Assembly (NCBI RefSeq): GCF_003234935.1
Contig: NZ_QKSB01000004.1
Coordinates: 62,001-126,000, forward strand
Reading direction: 5' to 3'
Source: Putridiphycobacter roseus
GTDB taxonomy: Bacteria; Bacteroidota; Bacteroidia; Flavobacteriales_D; Crocinitomicaceae
DNA length: 64,000 nucleotides
A model generated the notes under the pieces. It was not told the DNA's origin and made no database searches. It saw only the letters and a list, made by a program, of their open reading frames with translations. Positions within the stretch are counted from its first letter, which is position 1. Every line of letters begins with the position of its first letter. The position numbers and the translations under genes are program-made. Shown one piece after another: positions 22,898 through 32,392 of the stretch.

Positions 22898-25321
22898 ATG
22901 AAAATTTCATTCAATTGGCTTAAACAATACATTCAAACAGAATTACCTGTAGAAAGAGTTTGTGAAATATTAACGGATACTGGACTTGAAGTAGAAGGAC
23001 TTGAAAAAGTGGAATCCATCAAGGGCGGACTGGCTGGATTGGTGATTGGAGAAGTGTTAACCATGGAAAAACATCTAGACGCTGACCGATTGAATATAAC
23101 AACCGTAAATATTGGCGAAGCTGAAAATTTACAAATTGTATGTGGTGCACCTAATGTTGCTCCTGGACAAAAAGTAGTGGTTGCAACAGTTGGCACAACA
23201 TTATACCCTTCTCCCACAGAATCCTTTAAAATAAAAAAATCTAAAATTAGAGGCGTAGAATCTTTAGGAATGATTTGTGCGGAAGATGAAATTGGTCTAG
23301 GCAAAGGGCATGATGGCATTATGGTACTCCCTGAAGACACAGCAGTAGGACAATTAGCGAAAACATTTTTTAAAGTAGAAGACGACTATTTAATTGAGAT
23401 TGGGTTGACGCCTAACCGTGCTGATGCAATGGGACATATTGGTGTTGCCAGAGACTTAAAAGCATATTTAAATGTACATGAAAATGAAAATTTAAAAATC
23501 AATTTCCCTGCGGTTACAGCTTTAGACTTTACAGGGGAATTTCCGATAAACATTCATCAAAATGACGAATGTCAACGCTATGCTGGTGCCATTTTAAATC
23601 AAGTAAAAGTTGCCCCCTCACCTGATTGGCTTCAAAATAAATTAAGAACCATTGGCTTAAGCCCAATCAATAATGTGGTGGATATTACCAATTTTGTTAT
23701 GCACGAAATGGGACAACCCCTGCATGCATTTGATTTAAAGAAAGTAGGCACAGAAATTAATATTAGGTTTGCTAACCCAAACGAAAAAATAACCACTTTA
23801 GATGGTGTAGAAAGAGAATTAAATGAAGCCGATTTAGTTATTGCGAATGAAAAAGAGGCCATGTGCATGGCTGGCGTATTTGGCGGTATTGATTCTGGCG
23901 TTTCAGATCAGACGGAAAGTATATTTTTAGAATCTGCTTATTTTCAACCGGTTTCCGTAAGAAAAACAGCCAAACGTCATGGTTTAAACACCGACTCTTC
24001 CTTTAGGTTTGAACGTGGTGTAGATCCTAACACTGTAACTACTGCATTGGCTAGAGCAGTATATCTTTTAAAAGAAATTACTGGTGCAAATTTAGTAGAA
24101 GCACAAGACAATTATACCAATCCAATCCAAGACTTTAAAGTCAGCTTTAATTTTGGGAGATGTAGAACCTTGATGGGTGCAAATTTATCGAACGAGTCTA
24201 TTACAAAAATTTTAAATGAATTGGATATAACAATAGATTCTATGACAGGAGATATGGCAGAATTAATTGTGCCTGCTTACCGTGTAGATGTGCAGAGAGA
24301 AGCCGACATTGTGGAAGAAGTTTTGAGAATTTATGGCTTTAATAAAATTGAATTACCAGAAAAGTTAAACACTTCAGTTACTTTTTCGACTAAGCCAAAC
24401 AAAGAGAAAATGTATAATTTGATCGCTGATTTATTAGTAGCAAATGGATACTTTGAAATTATGGCAAATTCACTTTCAGCTGCTAAACATATTGAGCAAG
24501 TAAAGAGTGAAGTATTTTCTACCGCAAACAACGTAAACATTCTAAACCCTTTAAGTGTAGAGTTAGATGTCATGCGTCAAACTATGCTTTTTGGTGGACT
24601 AGAAAGTATTGCGCATAACCAAAATCGACAAGCCCCTAACCTCAGTCTATTTGAATTTGGTAAGGTTTACGCCAAGCATGAACAAGATTATATAGAAACA
24701 GAAAAACTAGCCATTTGGTTAAGTGGAAATGTAAATAAAGAGAATTGGGCGGATGTAAAAAAAGAGCAATCTTTCTTTACTTTAAAAGGTATTGTAGAAA
24801 GTATTTTTACTAAACTAGGACTAAATCAACAATTAAAACAACAAAGTATTCATAACGACTTATTCGAAGACGGTATCAGTCTCTTTATTGGAAAAAAGGA
24901 AGTTGGCGCTATAGGTTGGGTTAAGGAAAACGTTTTAAAAACCTTTGATGTGAAACAAAGCGTATTTTATGCAGATTTAAATTGGGGGGAAATAGTAGGG
25001 CATTATTTTATGAATAAAATAAACTTTAAACCATTGCCTAAAACACAGTTTGTAAGAAGAGATTTTTCTTTACTATTGGATAAGGACATCCGATTTGAAC
25101 AAATTGAAACAATCGCAAAAAAAGCAGACCGTAAGATTTTAAAAGAAGTTGGACTATTTGATGTTTACGAAGGAAAGAACTTAGAAAAAGGTAAAAAGTC
25201 CTATGCGGTTAATTTTATATTCCAAGACCAGGAGGAAACTTTAAAAGATAAAGTGGTAGATAAAATTATGGATAAAATTAGAAAAGGATTAGAAGAGGAA
25301 TTAAAAGCAGAATTGAGATAA
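22898..25321 (+). CDS. pheT: Phenylalanine--tRNA ligase beta subunit
   Basis: 807 residues, normal length. Domains in order: N-terminal MKISFNWLKQYI, an EMAP/tRNA-binding OB domain (about 40-150, KHLDADRLNITTVNIG ... QIVCGAPNV), the B3/B4 domain, B5, the catalytic-like core (SSFRFERGVDP), and the C-terminal ferredoxin-fold anticodon-binding domain (PLPKTQFVRRDFSLLLD, and GKKSYAVNFIFQDQEETL). It forms the alpha2beta2 enzyme with PheS. pheS is not adjacent; the gene stands alone, which is common in Bacteroidota. A strong terminator follows. Confidence 0.98.
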   Translation: MKISFNWLKQYIQTELPVERVCEILTDTGLEVEGLEKVESIKGGLAGLVIGEVLTMEKHLDADRLNITTVNIGEAENLQIVCGAPNVAPGQKVVVATVGTTLYPSPTESFKIKKSKIRGVESLGMICAEDEIGLGKGHDGIMVLPEDTAVGQLAKTFFKVEDDYLIEIGLTPNRADAMGHIGVARDLKAYLNVHENENLKINFPAVTALDFTGEFPINIHQNDECQRYAGAILNQVKVAPSPDWLQNKLRTIGLSPINNVVDITNFVMHEMGQPLHAFDLKKVGTEINIRFANPNEKITTLDGVERELNEADLVIANEKEAMCMAGVFGGIDSGVSDQTESIFLESAYFQPVSVRKTAKRHGLNTDSSFRFERGVDPNTVTTALARAVYLLKEITGANLVEAQDNYTNPIQDFKVSFNFGRCRTLMGANLSNESITKILNELDITIDSMTGDMAELIVPAYRVDVQREADIVEEVLRIYGFNKIELPEKLNTSVTFSTKPNKEKMYNLIADLLVANGYFEIMANSLSAAKHIEQVKSEVFSTANNVNILNPLSVELDVMRQTMLFGGLESIAHNQNRQAPNLSLFEFGKVYAKHEQDYIETEKLAIWLSGNVNKENWADVKKEQSFFTLKGIVESIFTKLGLNQQLKQQSIHNDLFEDGISLFIGKKEVGAIGWVKENVLKTFDVKQSVFYADLNWGEIVGHYFMNKINFKPLPKTQFVRRDFSLLLDKDIRFEQIETIAKKADRKILKEVGLFDVYEGKNLEKGKKSYAVNFIFQDQEETLKDKVVDKIMDKIRKGLEEELKAELR

Positions 25322-25340
25322 ATCGCCATTTAAAAAGCAT

Positions 25341-25376
25341 AAAAAAACTCAAGCTAAATGGCTTGAGTTTTTTTTT
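25341..25376. terminator. Bidirectional terminator between pheT and the helicase gene
   Basis: Stem AAACTCAAGC/GCTTGAGTTT (25345-25354 with 25361-25370), T-run after it on the plus strand and A-run before it. Confidence 0.88.
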
Positions 25377-25389
25377 ATGTCTATTCTTT

Positions 25390-26904
25390 TTATTCAGCAG
25401 GCAGTTCTTGCCTTAATTTCTGTGTCAATTGTCGGTTATAAGTCTCCTGCAGCCAATTTAAATAACTATCCGTTGCCTTGGTGATACATTTGGAGTAATG
25501 CTTCAACCTGCGCTCAATATCCTCTTGCAATTCATTCAACAAATTCAACCCATCATATACATCTTCTGAGTTCTCTGCAATCACTTCAAAATGGTTTTCC
25601 ATGGAAACCTCTACCGCTTCTTTTCCTTTTTTACCCGATTCAATACATTTATCGTATACTGCTTTCATTGAAAACTTTTCAATTTTCTCTGGATGAATTA
25701 ATTTAGATTTAATGCCTTTCGATAATTCATAGTCAGCCTCAAACAACATGTCATCCTCTTCACTTAGCCTAGACTCTAAAAATCTATCCGGATAATTAAA
25801 GGCGTCTTGCCAATCAATATATTCTTGCCAATAACCAAAACGACGAACATTGTTACCAAGGTCAATCACTTGAAAGTGAAATTTATCTTTTAATACACGT
25901 GACCCACGACCAATCATTTGGTGATATAAAGTTAATGATCGGGTTGCTCTATTTAAAATAATACTTTCAACAGTCGGTTCATCAAATCCGGTGGTTAGAA
26001 TACCAACAGAAGTTAAAATAGCCCCCGGTGTAACTTTAAACCATCTTAGTATTTCCTTTCTATCGGTATCACTAAAGGTACTGTCCAAATGTCGTACTTT
26101 ATATTTATGTTTTTTAAATAAATTATAAACAGATCGAGAGGATTCAATCCCAGAATTAAAAATCAAGGTTTTTTTCCCTACAGCAACTTCTTCATAGGCA
26201 AAAAGAAGTTTTTCTTGCATAAAATAATTACTGTAAACTTTATCTGAAGAACTAACCGTAAAATCACCATTAGAACCAATTTTCAATCCATGTAGATTTA
26301 CATCATAGGTAAATGTTTCTGCATCTGCTAAATATCGACTTTCAATAAGGGATTTAATACTGTGTCCAACAATTAATTCACCATAATTATCATTTAAAGG
26401 CAAAGCCCTATTTGAACTTAATGGTGTTGCTGTAACCCCCAAAATATTAATATCAGAAAAGTATTGGAATATTTTTCTAAAGGAATTATTGTGTGCCTCA
26501 TCAACGATTACCAATCCAATATTACGTACAAAATCGATATCCTCTTGTAAACGATTGTTTAATGTTTCAACCATAGCAGTATATGAGTTGAATTCATCAT
26601 GGTTTTCAATCGACTTCACAGAAGAGTTAATAACCTTGTTTTTAATACCTAAAGCATTTAATTGCTTAGATGTTTGCACACACAATTCTATCCTGTGTGT
26701 TAATATTAATACCTTTTTCTTCTTTTGTTCTATATAGCTTTTTGCTATGTTAGAAAAAATTACGGTTTTACCTCCCCCAGTTGGAAGTTGGTACAATAAA
26801 TTCGAGTTTTCATTGTTCTCATTTAGTTTTCCAATTATCTTGTCAACTATCTCTCTTTGAAAGGGGTATAACTGTTTTTTGTCGAATAAACTTTGGTCAA
26901 TCAT
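25390..26904 (-). CDS. DEAD/DEAH-box superfamily 2 helicase (COG1061-like)
   Basis: 504 residues from the ATG at 26904. The frame is open to a GTG at 26940, but the -7 box (26929-26936) lies in that extension. Motifs: Q-like YPFQREIV, Walker A PTGGGKT (41-47), DEAH (135-138), TATP (158-161), and in domain 2 TTGFDEPTVESIIL and YHQMIGRGSR. The last 150 residues are helical and have no obvious match. A stand-alone helicase of this type is often of unknown role, with some relatives in restriction or repair; no nuclease or methylase lies nearby. Confidence 0.85.
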   Translation of the reverse strand: MIDQSLFDKKQLYPFQREIVDKIIGKLNENNENSNLLYQLPTGGGKTVIFSNIAKSYIEQKKKKVLILTHRIELCVQTSKQLNALGIKNKVINSSVKSIENHDEFNSYTAMVETLNNRLQEDIDFVRNIGLVIVDEAHNNSFRKIFQYFSDINILGVTATPLSSNRALPLNDNYGELIVGHSIKSLIESRYLADAETFTYDVNLHGLKIGSNGDFTVSSSDKVYSNYFMQEKLLFAYEEVAVGKKTLIFNSGIESSRSVYNLFKKHKYKVRHLDSTFSDTDRKEILRWFKVTPGAILTSVGILTTGFDEPTVESIILNRATRSLTLYHQMIGRGSRVLKDKFHFQVIDLGNNVRRFGYWQEYIDWQDAFNYPDRFLESRLSEEDDMLFEADYELSKGIKSKLIHPEKIEKFSMKAVYDKCIESGKKGKEAVEVSMENHFEVIAENSEDVYDGLNLLNELQEDIERRLKHYSKCITKATDSYLNWLQETYNRQLTQKLRQELPAE

Positions 26905-26928
26905 GTAGTAGGAATGGTAATATTTTTG

Positions 26929-26936
26929 CAAAAATA
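26929..26936 (-). promoter_or_regulatory. -7 promoter box of the helicase gene
   Basis: TATTTTTG on the minus strand, 24 nt before the ATG at 26904. It decides the start of the gene. Confidence 0.6.
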
Positions 26937-27038
26937 CCACCTTTTAATTGAAAATCAAATAATATTAAAGCATTATTTGGATTTAGATTTTATTAAAATT
27001 TAAGAATAAGGTAATTCAATCTTAATATAAAAAGTGCT

Positions 27039-27046
27039 TATATTTG
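27039..27046 (+). promoter_or_regulatory. -7 promoter box of trxB
   Basis: TATATTTG, 23 nt before the ATG at 27070. No TTG at -33. Confidence 0.55.
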
Positions 27047-27069
27047 TAGGATAATAAAACATAACACAA

Positions 27070-28020
27070 ATGAGCGAAATAGAAAAAGTAAAGTGCTTAA
27101 TTATAGGTTCAGGTCCAGCAGGATACACCGCAGCGATTTATGCAGCAAGAGCTAATATGTCGCCTGTACTTTACGAAGGATTACAACCAGGAGGTCAACT
27201 GACAACTACAAACGAAGTGGAAAATTTCCCAGGATACCCAGATGGTATTACTGGTCCAGAAATGATGATTCAATTAAAAGCCCAAGCAGAACGTTTTGAA
27301 ACAGATGTTAGAAGTGGTTGGGTAACAAAAGTTGATTTTTCGGGAGACATTCACAAAGTATGGGTAAATGAAACCAAAGAAATTCATGCTGAAACAATCA
27401 TTATTTCTACTGGTGCGTCTGCAAAATATTTAGGCTTAGAATCAGAACAACATTATTTAAAAATAGGTGGTGGTGTTTCTGCTTGTGCGGTATGTGATGG
27501 ATTCTTCTATAAAAATCAAGAAACTATTATTGTTGGCGCTGGTGATTCAGCTTGTGAAGAAGCACATTATTTATCTAAATTATGTACCAAGGTTACTATG
27601 TTGGTTAGAAAATCAGAGTTTAGAGCTTCAAAAATTATGGCGGAACGTGTTAAAAACACACCAAATATTGAAATTTTATTCAATACCAACACGGTAGAGG
27701 TGTTAGGAGACGGAAATGGTGTTACTGGTGCAAAAGTAAAAAATAGTGTAACAGGAGAAGAGCAAGACATTCCTGCAACAGGATTTTTTGTTGCCATTGG
27801 ACATAAACCAAATACAGATATTTTTAAAGGTCAAATTAATTTAGATGAAGTTGGCTATATTAAATACGAACAAGCTGGTACTTCAAAAACAAACGTACCT
27901 GGCGTATTTGTGTCGGGAGATGCTGCAGATAAAACTTACAGACAAGCAATAACTGCTGCTGGAACAGGTTGTATGGCTGCCTTAGATGCAGAGCGTTATT
28001 TAGCTGCTAAAGGACATTAA
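27070..28020 (+). CDS. trxB: Thioredoxin-disulfide reductase
   Basis: 316 residues, typical low-molecular-weight enzyme. FAD site GSGPAGYTAAIYAAR begins at Gly13; the redox pair is Cys139-Ala-Val-Cys142 (the commonest form is CATC); NADPH site GAGDSACEEA; C-terminal FVSGDAADKTYRQAITAAGTG. It reduces thioredoxin with NADPH in the cytosol. It is a single-gene unit with its own promoter box and terminator. Confidence 0.97.
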   Translation: MSEIEKVKCLIIGSGPAGYTAAIYAARANMSPVLYEGLQPGGQLTTTNEVENFPGYPDGITGPEMMIQLKAQAERFETDVRSGWVTKVDFSGDIHKVWVNETKEIHAETIIISTGASAKYLGLESEQHYLKIGGGVSACAVCDGFFYKNQETIIVGAGDSACEEAHYLSKLCTKVTMLVRKSEFRASKIMAERVKNTPNIEILFNTNTVEVLGDGNGVTGAKVKNSVTGEEQDIPATGFFVAIGHKPNTDIFKGQINLDEVGYIKYEQAGTSKTNVPGVFVSGDAADKTYRQAITAAGTGCMAALDAERYLAAKGH

Positions 28021-28034
28021 GTCAAACTTTTTAA

Positions 28035-28071
28035 TAAAAAAAAACATCCAATTTATTGGGTGTTTTTTTTT
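28035..28071. terminator. Terminator between trxB and the polysaccharide operon
   Basis: Inverted repeat AACATCCAAT/ATTGGGTGTT with one G-T pair (28043-28064), A-run before and T-run after; may act on both convergent genes. Confidence 0.8.
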
Positions 28072-28080
28072 ATCCTAAAA

Positions 28081-28836
28081 TTATCGTTTTATAAATTGTA
28101 AAATCTTAGATAATGGCTTCCTGATAAAGGTAAAAGCATTGGGTTTAAGGCCATTCATTTGCCAAGCCATCCGGTCTTCTTTATTTGCTTTCAGTCTATT
28201 TTTAAAGGATGCATTACTCACACCTCCGGTACGCATCCGTACAATGGTTTGCGGTAAATAAACTGGATTTAAGCCATGTTTGTGTATCATCCGTAACATC
28301 AATTCATAATCGGCAGCCGATCTTAAATTAAGCTGGTAAAGACCAAATTCAGTATAGTATTTTTTTCGAATAAAAAAGGTCGGGTGTGGTGGCATCCATC
28401 CTTTTAGAAAAGCACCCTTTTGATACGTTTTTGCTTGCCAAGTTCGGGTTACCTTATCCGTATCGTCTGGATCGACATAAACTAAATCTCCATAAACACA
28501 GTCAGTTTTTGGATCTTTAAATAAATCGACTACTGCTGACAACACAGAAGAATTTGCATAAAAGTCATCCGCGTTCAAAATACCTATCACTTCCCCACTC
28601 GCCATATTAACCCCCTTGTTCATGGCATCATAAATCCCGCTATCTGGCTCCGAAAGTATGGTCGAAATTTGGTCTTTGTATTTTTTGCAAATCTCCAAAG
28701 TACCATCTGTAGAATTGCCGTCAATAATAATATATTCTATTGAAGAGATATCTTGCGCTAATACCGATTGGATAGTATCTTCAATGTATTTTTCAGCATT
28801 ATATGCTACAGTAATAATGGATATTTTAGGCTTCAT
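28081..28836 (-). CDS. Glycosyltransferase family 2
   Basis: 251 residues, GT-A fold. N-terminal ISIITVAYNAEKYIEDTI, the IDGNSTDGT nucleotide segment, and the acidic metal motif NADDF. PPHPTFFIRKKYY and the basic C-terminal tail follow. There is no membrane span. It transfers a sugar from a nucleotide sugar in surface polysaccharide synthesis; the sugar is unknown. It is the last gene of the polysaccharide operon and overlaps the acetyltransferase gene by 11 nt. Confidence 0.92.
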   Translation of the reverse strand: MKPKISIITVAYNAEKYIEDTIQSVLAQDISSIEYIIIDGNSTDGTLEICKKYKDQISTILSEPDSGIYDAMNKGVNMASGEVIGILNADDFYANSSVLSAVVDLFKDPKTDCVYGDLVYVDPDDTDKVTRTWQAKTYQKGAFLKGWMPPHPTFFIRKKYYTEFGLYQLNLRSAADYELMLRMIHKHGLNPVYLPQTIVRMRTGGVSNASFKNRLKANKEDRMAWQMNGLKPNAFTFIRKPLSKILQFIKR

Positions 28837-29377
28837 TTATTTTTCTTTCTCGAACAATTTTAGCAGGGTTTCCCTGATAAATCATATAGGCGTTTAATTC
28901 ATTTATGGCAACTGATTGCACGCTTAAAACAGCATGACTTTTGCAAGTAACACCTGGACAAACAGTGGACTGTGCACCAATCCAAACGCCATCTTCTAAA
29001 ATAATTGGTTTTACCATTAAATCAAAAGTTGGTTTTTTGTAGTCATGGTTACCACACAATAACATAGCTCCCTGTGAAATACAAACATTATTTCCAATGC
29101 TTACTTCTGCTAAATTATCAATCCACACCTTTTCACCAATCCAGGAATAATTGCCCACTTTTAATTTCCAAGGATATTTTACGGACACCATTTGCTTGAT
29201 AACCACTCCATGTCCAATTTTTGCACCAAATAACTTTAATACAAATACTTTTAAAGCACTAGAAGGGTTATATTTATTTTGCAAGATGAATGCATTGACA
29301 AAGTACCAAAGCAATATCTTCCACTTATTACCGGGTTGATACCAATCATTTTTGAAGGAAGCCAGATCTGTTATCAT
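28826..29377 (-). CDS. WcaF-like left-handed beta-helix acetyltransferase
   Basis: 183 residues. N-terminal half has the YNPSSALKVFVLKLFGAKIG motif seen in colanic-acid-type acetyltransferases; the C-terminal half is hexapeptide-repeat beta-helix (IGNNVCISQGAMLLCGNHD with the catalytic His, then VWIGAQSTVCPGV, and YQGNPAKIVRER). Likely O-acetylates a sugar of a surface polysaccharide. Overlaps the glycosyltransferase genes on both sides (4 and 11 nt). Confidence 0.88.
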   Translation of the reverse strand: MITDLASFKNDWYQPGNKWKILLWYFVNAFILQNKYNPSSALKVFVLKLFGAKIGHGVVIKQMVSVKYPWKLKVGNYSWIGEKVWIDNLAEVSIGNNVCISQGAMLLCGNHDYKKPTFDLMVKPIILEDGVWIGAQSTVCPGVTCKSHAVLSVQSVAINELNAYMIYQGNPAKIVRERKINEA

Positions 29378-30531
29378 TTTTCAAAGAGATTTTTGTGCTT
29401 TTCTACCAATTTTTCGTCTAAAACCTTTTCTCTAAAATAACTATAGGACTTAATTACCATCTCTGCATGTTCCTTTGGGGATAGATTAACCGCTTTTTCG
29501 ATCGCTGAAGCATAATTGGCTTCATCAGAAATGTCAACATCCCATCCTACTCCTTTTTCTTCTAATTTATGCCAAGGTGTGTTTTGACTAATAATAACCG
29601 GACATCCGTTTGCCCAAGCTTCTACAATGGTATGTCCAAAGTTTTCATGTTTCGTTGGTAAAACCATATAATGCGATCCGGCATAAACTTTTGAAACTTC
29701 GGCAGGTGTAACCACTCCCTTGTAATGCATGGAAACAGATTCTGACAAAGGCTTAAATCCACTTTTTAATTCTGCATAATATGCCTTATCCTCAATCAAC
29801 CCATACATGTTAAATTCAACTTTTTTAGCGGTCTTCAAACTATTTAAAGCTTGAATAATTAAGTGTAAATTTTTCTTTCTGGAAATTCTACTGACAAAAA
29901 CTAAAACAATTTTATCACTCGGTTTTAAGGCATGAACAGCTGCAAGCGTATAAGTTTGTGCTAGCGGAATATTTTGTGCAATCACTACATTAGCATACCT
30001 TCCAAAAACAGATTGAATTTCTTTTTCTTCTTCCGTGGTAGAAGCGTGCCAAGTAATATTTTTATAAAACCCTAAAATTTTTGCTACGGATAAAAAAACC
30101 TTTTTCTTGCTTTGTTTAATTTCAAGTGCACCTTTGCCCAACATCCCCCTTGGCGCTAATATTACTTGCTTATTCTCTTTTCTGGCATAGCGTAAAGGGT
30201 ACAAAGTGAAATTTTTTGAAAACAAGCTATTCAAATATATAATATCTGCATTGACTTCAAATAAATTTGTTTTAATACTTGCATAGGTCATGGCGTACTT
30301 ATCTAAATACTTAATAAATACACCGTCAATATCATTCCATTGATTTGCTTCTATGTTTGGATAAGGTTTTGTGTCTCCCAAATCATAAGCACTTGTTAAA
30401 ATGTAAAAGTCAAAGTAACGCTTAAAAGCATTCACCATGTTATTCACCGAACGAATTGGTCCACCAGCTTTATAGCCAGGCGTATACCAATCCACACATA
30501 TTAATATTTTTTTTTTATCCTTCAATTCCAT
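29374..30531 (-). CDS. Glycosyltransferase family 4-type
   Basis: 385 residues of GT-B fold: N-terminal donor-side start WYTPGYKAGGPIRSVNNM, a VLVFVSRISRKKNLHLIIQAL segment and the donor-binding ENFGHTIVEAWANGCPVI with two conserved Glu. It probably adds a hexose to a polysaccharide repeat unit on the cytosolic face of the membrane. It overlaps asnB by 17 nt and the acetyltransferase by 4 nt. Confidence 0.9.
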   Translation of the reverse strand: MELKDKKKILICVDWYTPGYKAGGPIRSVNNMVNAFKRYFDFYILTSAYDLGDTKPYPNIEANQWNDIDGVFIKYLDKYAMTYASIKTNLFEVNADIIYLNSLFSKNFTLYPLRYARKENKQVILAPRGMLGKGALEIKQSKKKVFLSVAKILGFYKNITWHASTTEEEKEIQSVFGRYANVVIAQNIPLAQTYTLAAVHALKPSDKIVLVFVSRISRKKNLHLIIQALNSLKTAKKVEFNMYGLIEDKAYYAELKSGFKPLSESVSMHYKGVVTPAEVSKVYAGSHYMVLPTKHENFGHTIVEAWANGCPVIISQNTPWHKLEEKGVGWDVDISDEANYASAIEKAVNLSPKEHAEMVIKSYSYFREKVLDEKLVEKHKNLFEK

Positions 30532-32389
30532 TTATTGTCATCCAGTGTCCTAAAATTACCAATGGCCAAATTCTTGACCAAGTTACTCTTTTATCATTTT
30601 TTAAAAAACGTTTCCATAAATTATCGATTCCGTTAGCTTTAAAGTTAGGATTATTTTTTAATTGATTTAAATTGGTTTCGCAAAACGATTTCAATTCATT
30701 TTTCATCCATTTTTCATAGGGTAAAACAAAGCCCATTTTTTTTCGATTATAAATCGATTCTGGCAAATCGTCTATAAATGCATCTACCAATAATTTTTTT
30801 GGTGTACTTGGCGATTTAATATCGTCTGGAATTCGCAACACATATTCCACAAATTCATGGTCTAAAAATGGTACCCTTACTTCCAATGCACTAGCCATAC
30901 TCATCTGGTCTGTATCCCTTAACAAAACATTAGACATATAAGTACGCATTTCAGCGACGGATATTCTACTCAATGCTGGTAAACCCCAACCTGACTTTTG
31001 ATAACCAATGTGTTCATGTGCAATTTCAAAAGTCCTATTTAATGGCAGTTTATTGGTCTTGATTAAACCACTGATCTGATTATCCATTAATACTTGTCGA
31101 TAATATTGATACACGTACTCCGTATCAAAATATTCTTGTTTTAATAATTCTTTAATTTTCCCTGAAGCAACATCCCTTTTGATGGCATCATATACATAAC
31201 CGACTTGCTTTCTGGCATAATTGGGAAAACTCCCTAACCATTTATTTTTTTGGAGGTTAGGAATTTGGTTAAAAATAGAATAGCCTCCAAATAATTCATC
31301 CCCTCCTAAGCCCGACAGTGCCATGGATACGCCTGCTTGCTTTGTTTCTTTAGAAACAACATAAGTATTTAAACCGTCGCCGCTTGGGTGATCTAAAAAG
31401 CTAAGTGCTTCTGGAATAAGTGATTTAAAATAATCTGCTTCTAATTCAATTTCGTGGTGATTAGTTTTGTATTTCTTGGCTATTTCTTTTGCAAATTTAC
31501 CTTCAGAAAACTCATCTTCTTTAAAAACAACTGAAAAAGTATCTATCTTCTCCTCTCTTTGTTTTGCCATTAAAGCTACAATAATAGAACTATCAATTCC
31601 ACCGGATAAAAACGCCCCAAAAGGGACGTCACTCATCAGTCGCTTGTCGACCGCTTCGTTTAGTTTAGTTTGAATTTGTATTATAGTTTCTGTCCTATTC
31701 TGTTTAGGAATACCCGGAACTGTTGTTGGGTCCCAATAGGTCTTAATTTCCTCTTTTTCTTCATTGAAAAACATATATTGACCAGGCAATAAGCTATACA
31801 CATTTTCAATAATAGTATATGGTGCATGTACGGTTTGAAACCTTAAGTAATCCACCAGTCCATTTTTATCTATTTTTTTCTTTATCAATCCTGTACTCAG
31901 GATAGATTTTAGGGAAGAGGAAAATATTAACTGTTCTTGGTCTAAACAATAATATAATGGTTTAATGCCTATTCTATCTCTTGCTATAAATAATGATTTG
32001 TCCTGTTTATCCCAAATTGCAAAAGCAAACATGCCATTAAATTCATTCACACAAGCCTTTCCCCAAGCCATATAAGCAGCAATCACAACTTCTGTATCCG
32101 AATTGGTTTTAAAAGGATAGTCTGGAAGCTTGGCTTTTATTGCTTGATAATTATAAATCTCGCCATTAAATACCAATACATACCTTTCATCATTACTCAA
32201 AAATGGTTGATTTGCTCTATCTGAGGTATCGATAATAGATAGTCTTCTATGTCCCAAATGAATAAATTGATCTTGAAAGACGCCTTCGGCATTTGGTCCC
32301 CTATGTGCCATGGTATCATTCATTTTTTGAATAATACTAGCCTCATAATCAATTCCCGAAAATTTATAAATTCCGTTTATTCCACACAT
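30515..32389 (-). CDS. asnB: Asparagine synthase (glutamine-hydrolysing)
   Basis: 624 residues. Cys2 of the MCGINGIYKF start is the glutaminase nucleophile; the AMP-binding loop LSGGIDSS and the downstream SGLGGDELFGGYSIF are intact. Within polysaccharide loci, AsnB-like enzymes may amidate a sugar acid (uronamide) rather than make asparagine, as seen for WbpS-type proteins; this reading is inferred from the operon. Gap to the epimerase gene is 3 nt. Confidence 0.92.
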   Translation of the reverse strand: MCGINGIYKFSGIDYEASIIQKMNDTMAHRGPNAEGVFQDQFIHLGHRRLSIIDTSDRANQPFLSNDERYVLVFNGEIYNYQAIKAKLPDYPFKTNSDTEVVIAAYMAWGKACVNEFNGMFAFAIWDKQDKSLFIARDRIGIKPLYYCLDQEQLIFSSSLKSILSTGLIKKKIDKNGLVDYLRFQTVHAPYTIIENVYSLLPGQYMFFNEEKEEIKTYWDPTTVPGIPKQNRTETIIQIQTKLNEAVDKRLMSDVPFGAFLSGGIDSSIIVALMAKQREEKIDTFSVVFKEDEFSEGKFAKEIAKKYKTNHHEIELEADYFKSLIPEALSFLDHPSGDGLNTYVVSKETKQAGVSMALSGLGGDELFGGYSIFNQIPNLQKNKWLGSFPNYARKQVGYVYDAIKRDVASGKIKELLKQEYFDTEYVYQYYRQVLMDNQISGLIKTNKLPLNRTFEIAHEHIGYQKSGWGLPALSRISVAEMRTYMSNVLLRDTDQMSMASALEVRVPFLDHEFVEYVLRIPDDIKSPSTPKKLLVDAFIDDLPESIYNRKKMGFVLPYEKWMKNELKSFCETNLNQLKNNPNFKANGIDNLWKRFLKNDKRVTWSRIWPLVILGHWMTINGIEG

Positions 32390-32392
32390 AAC

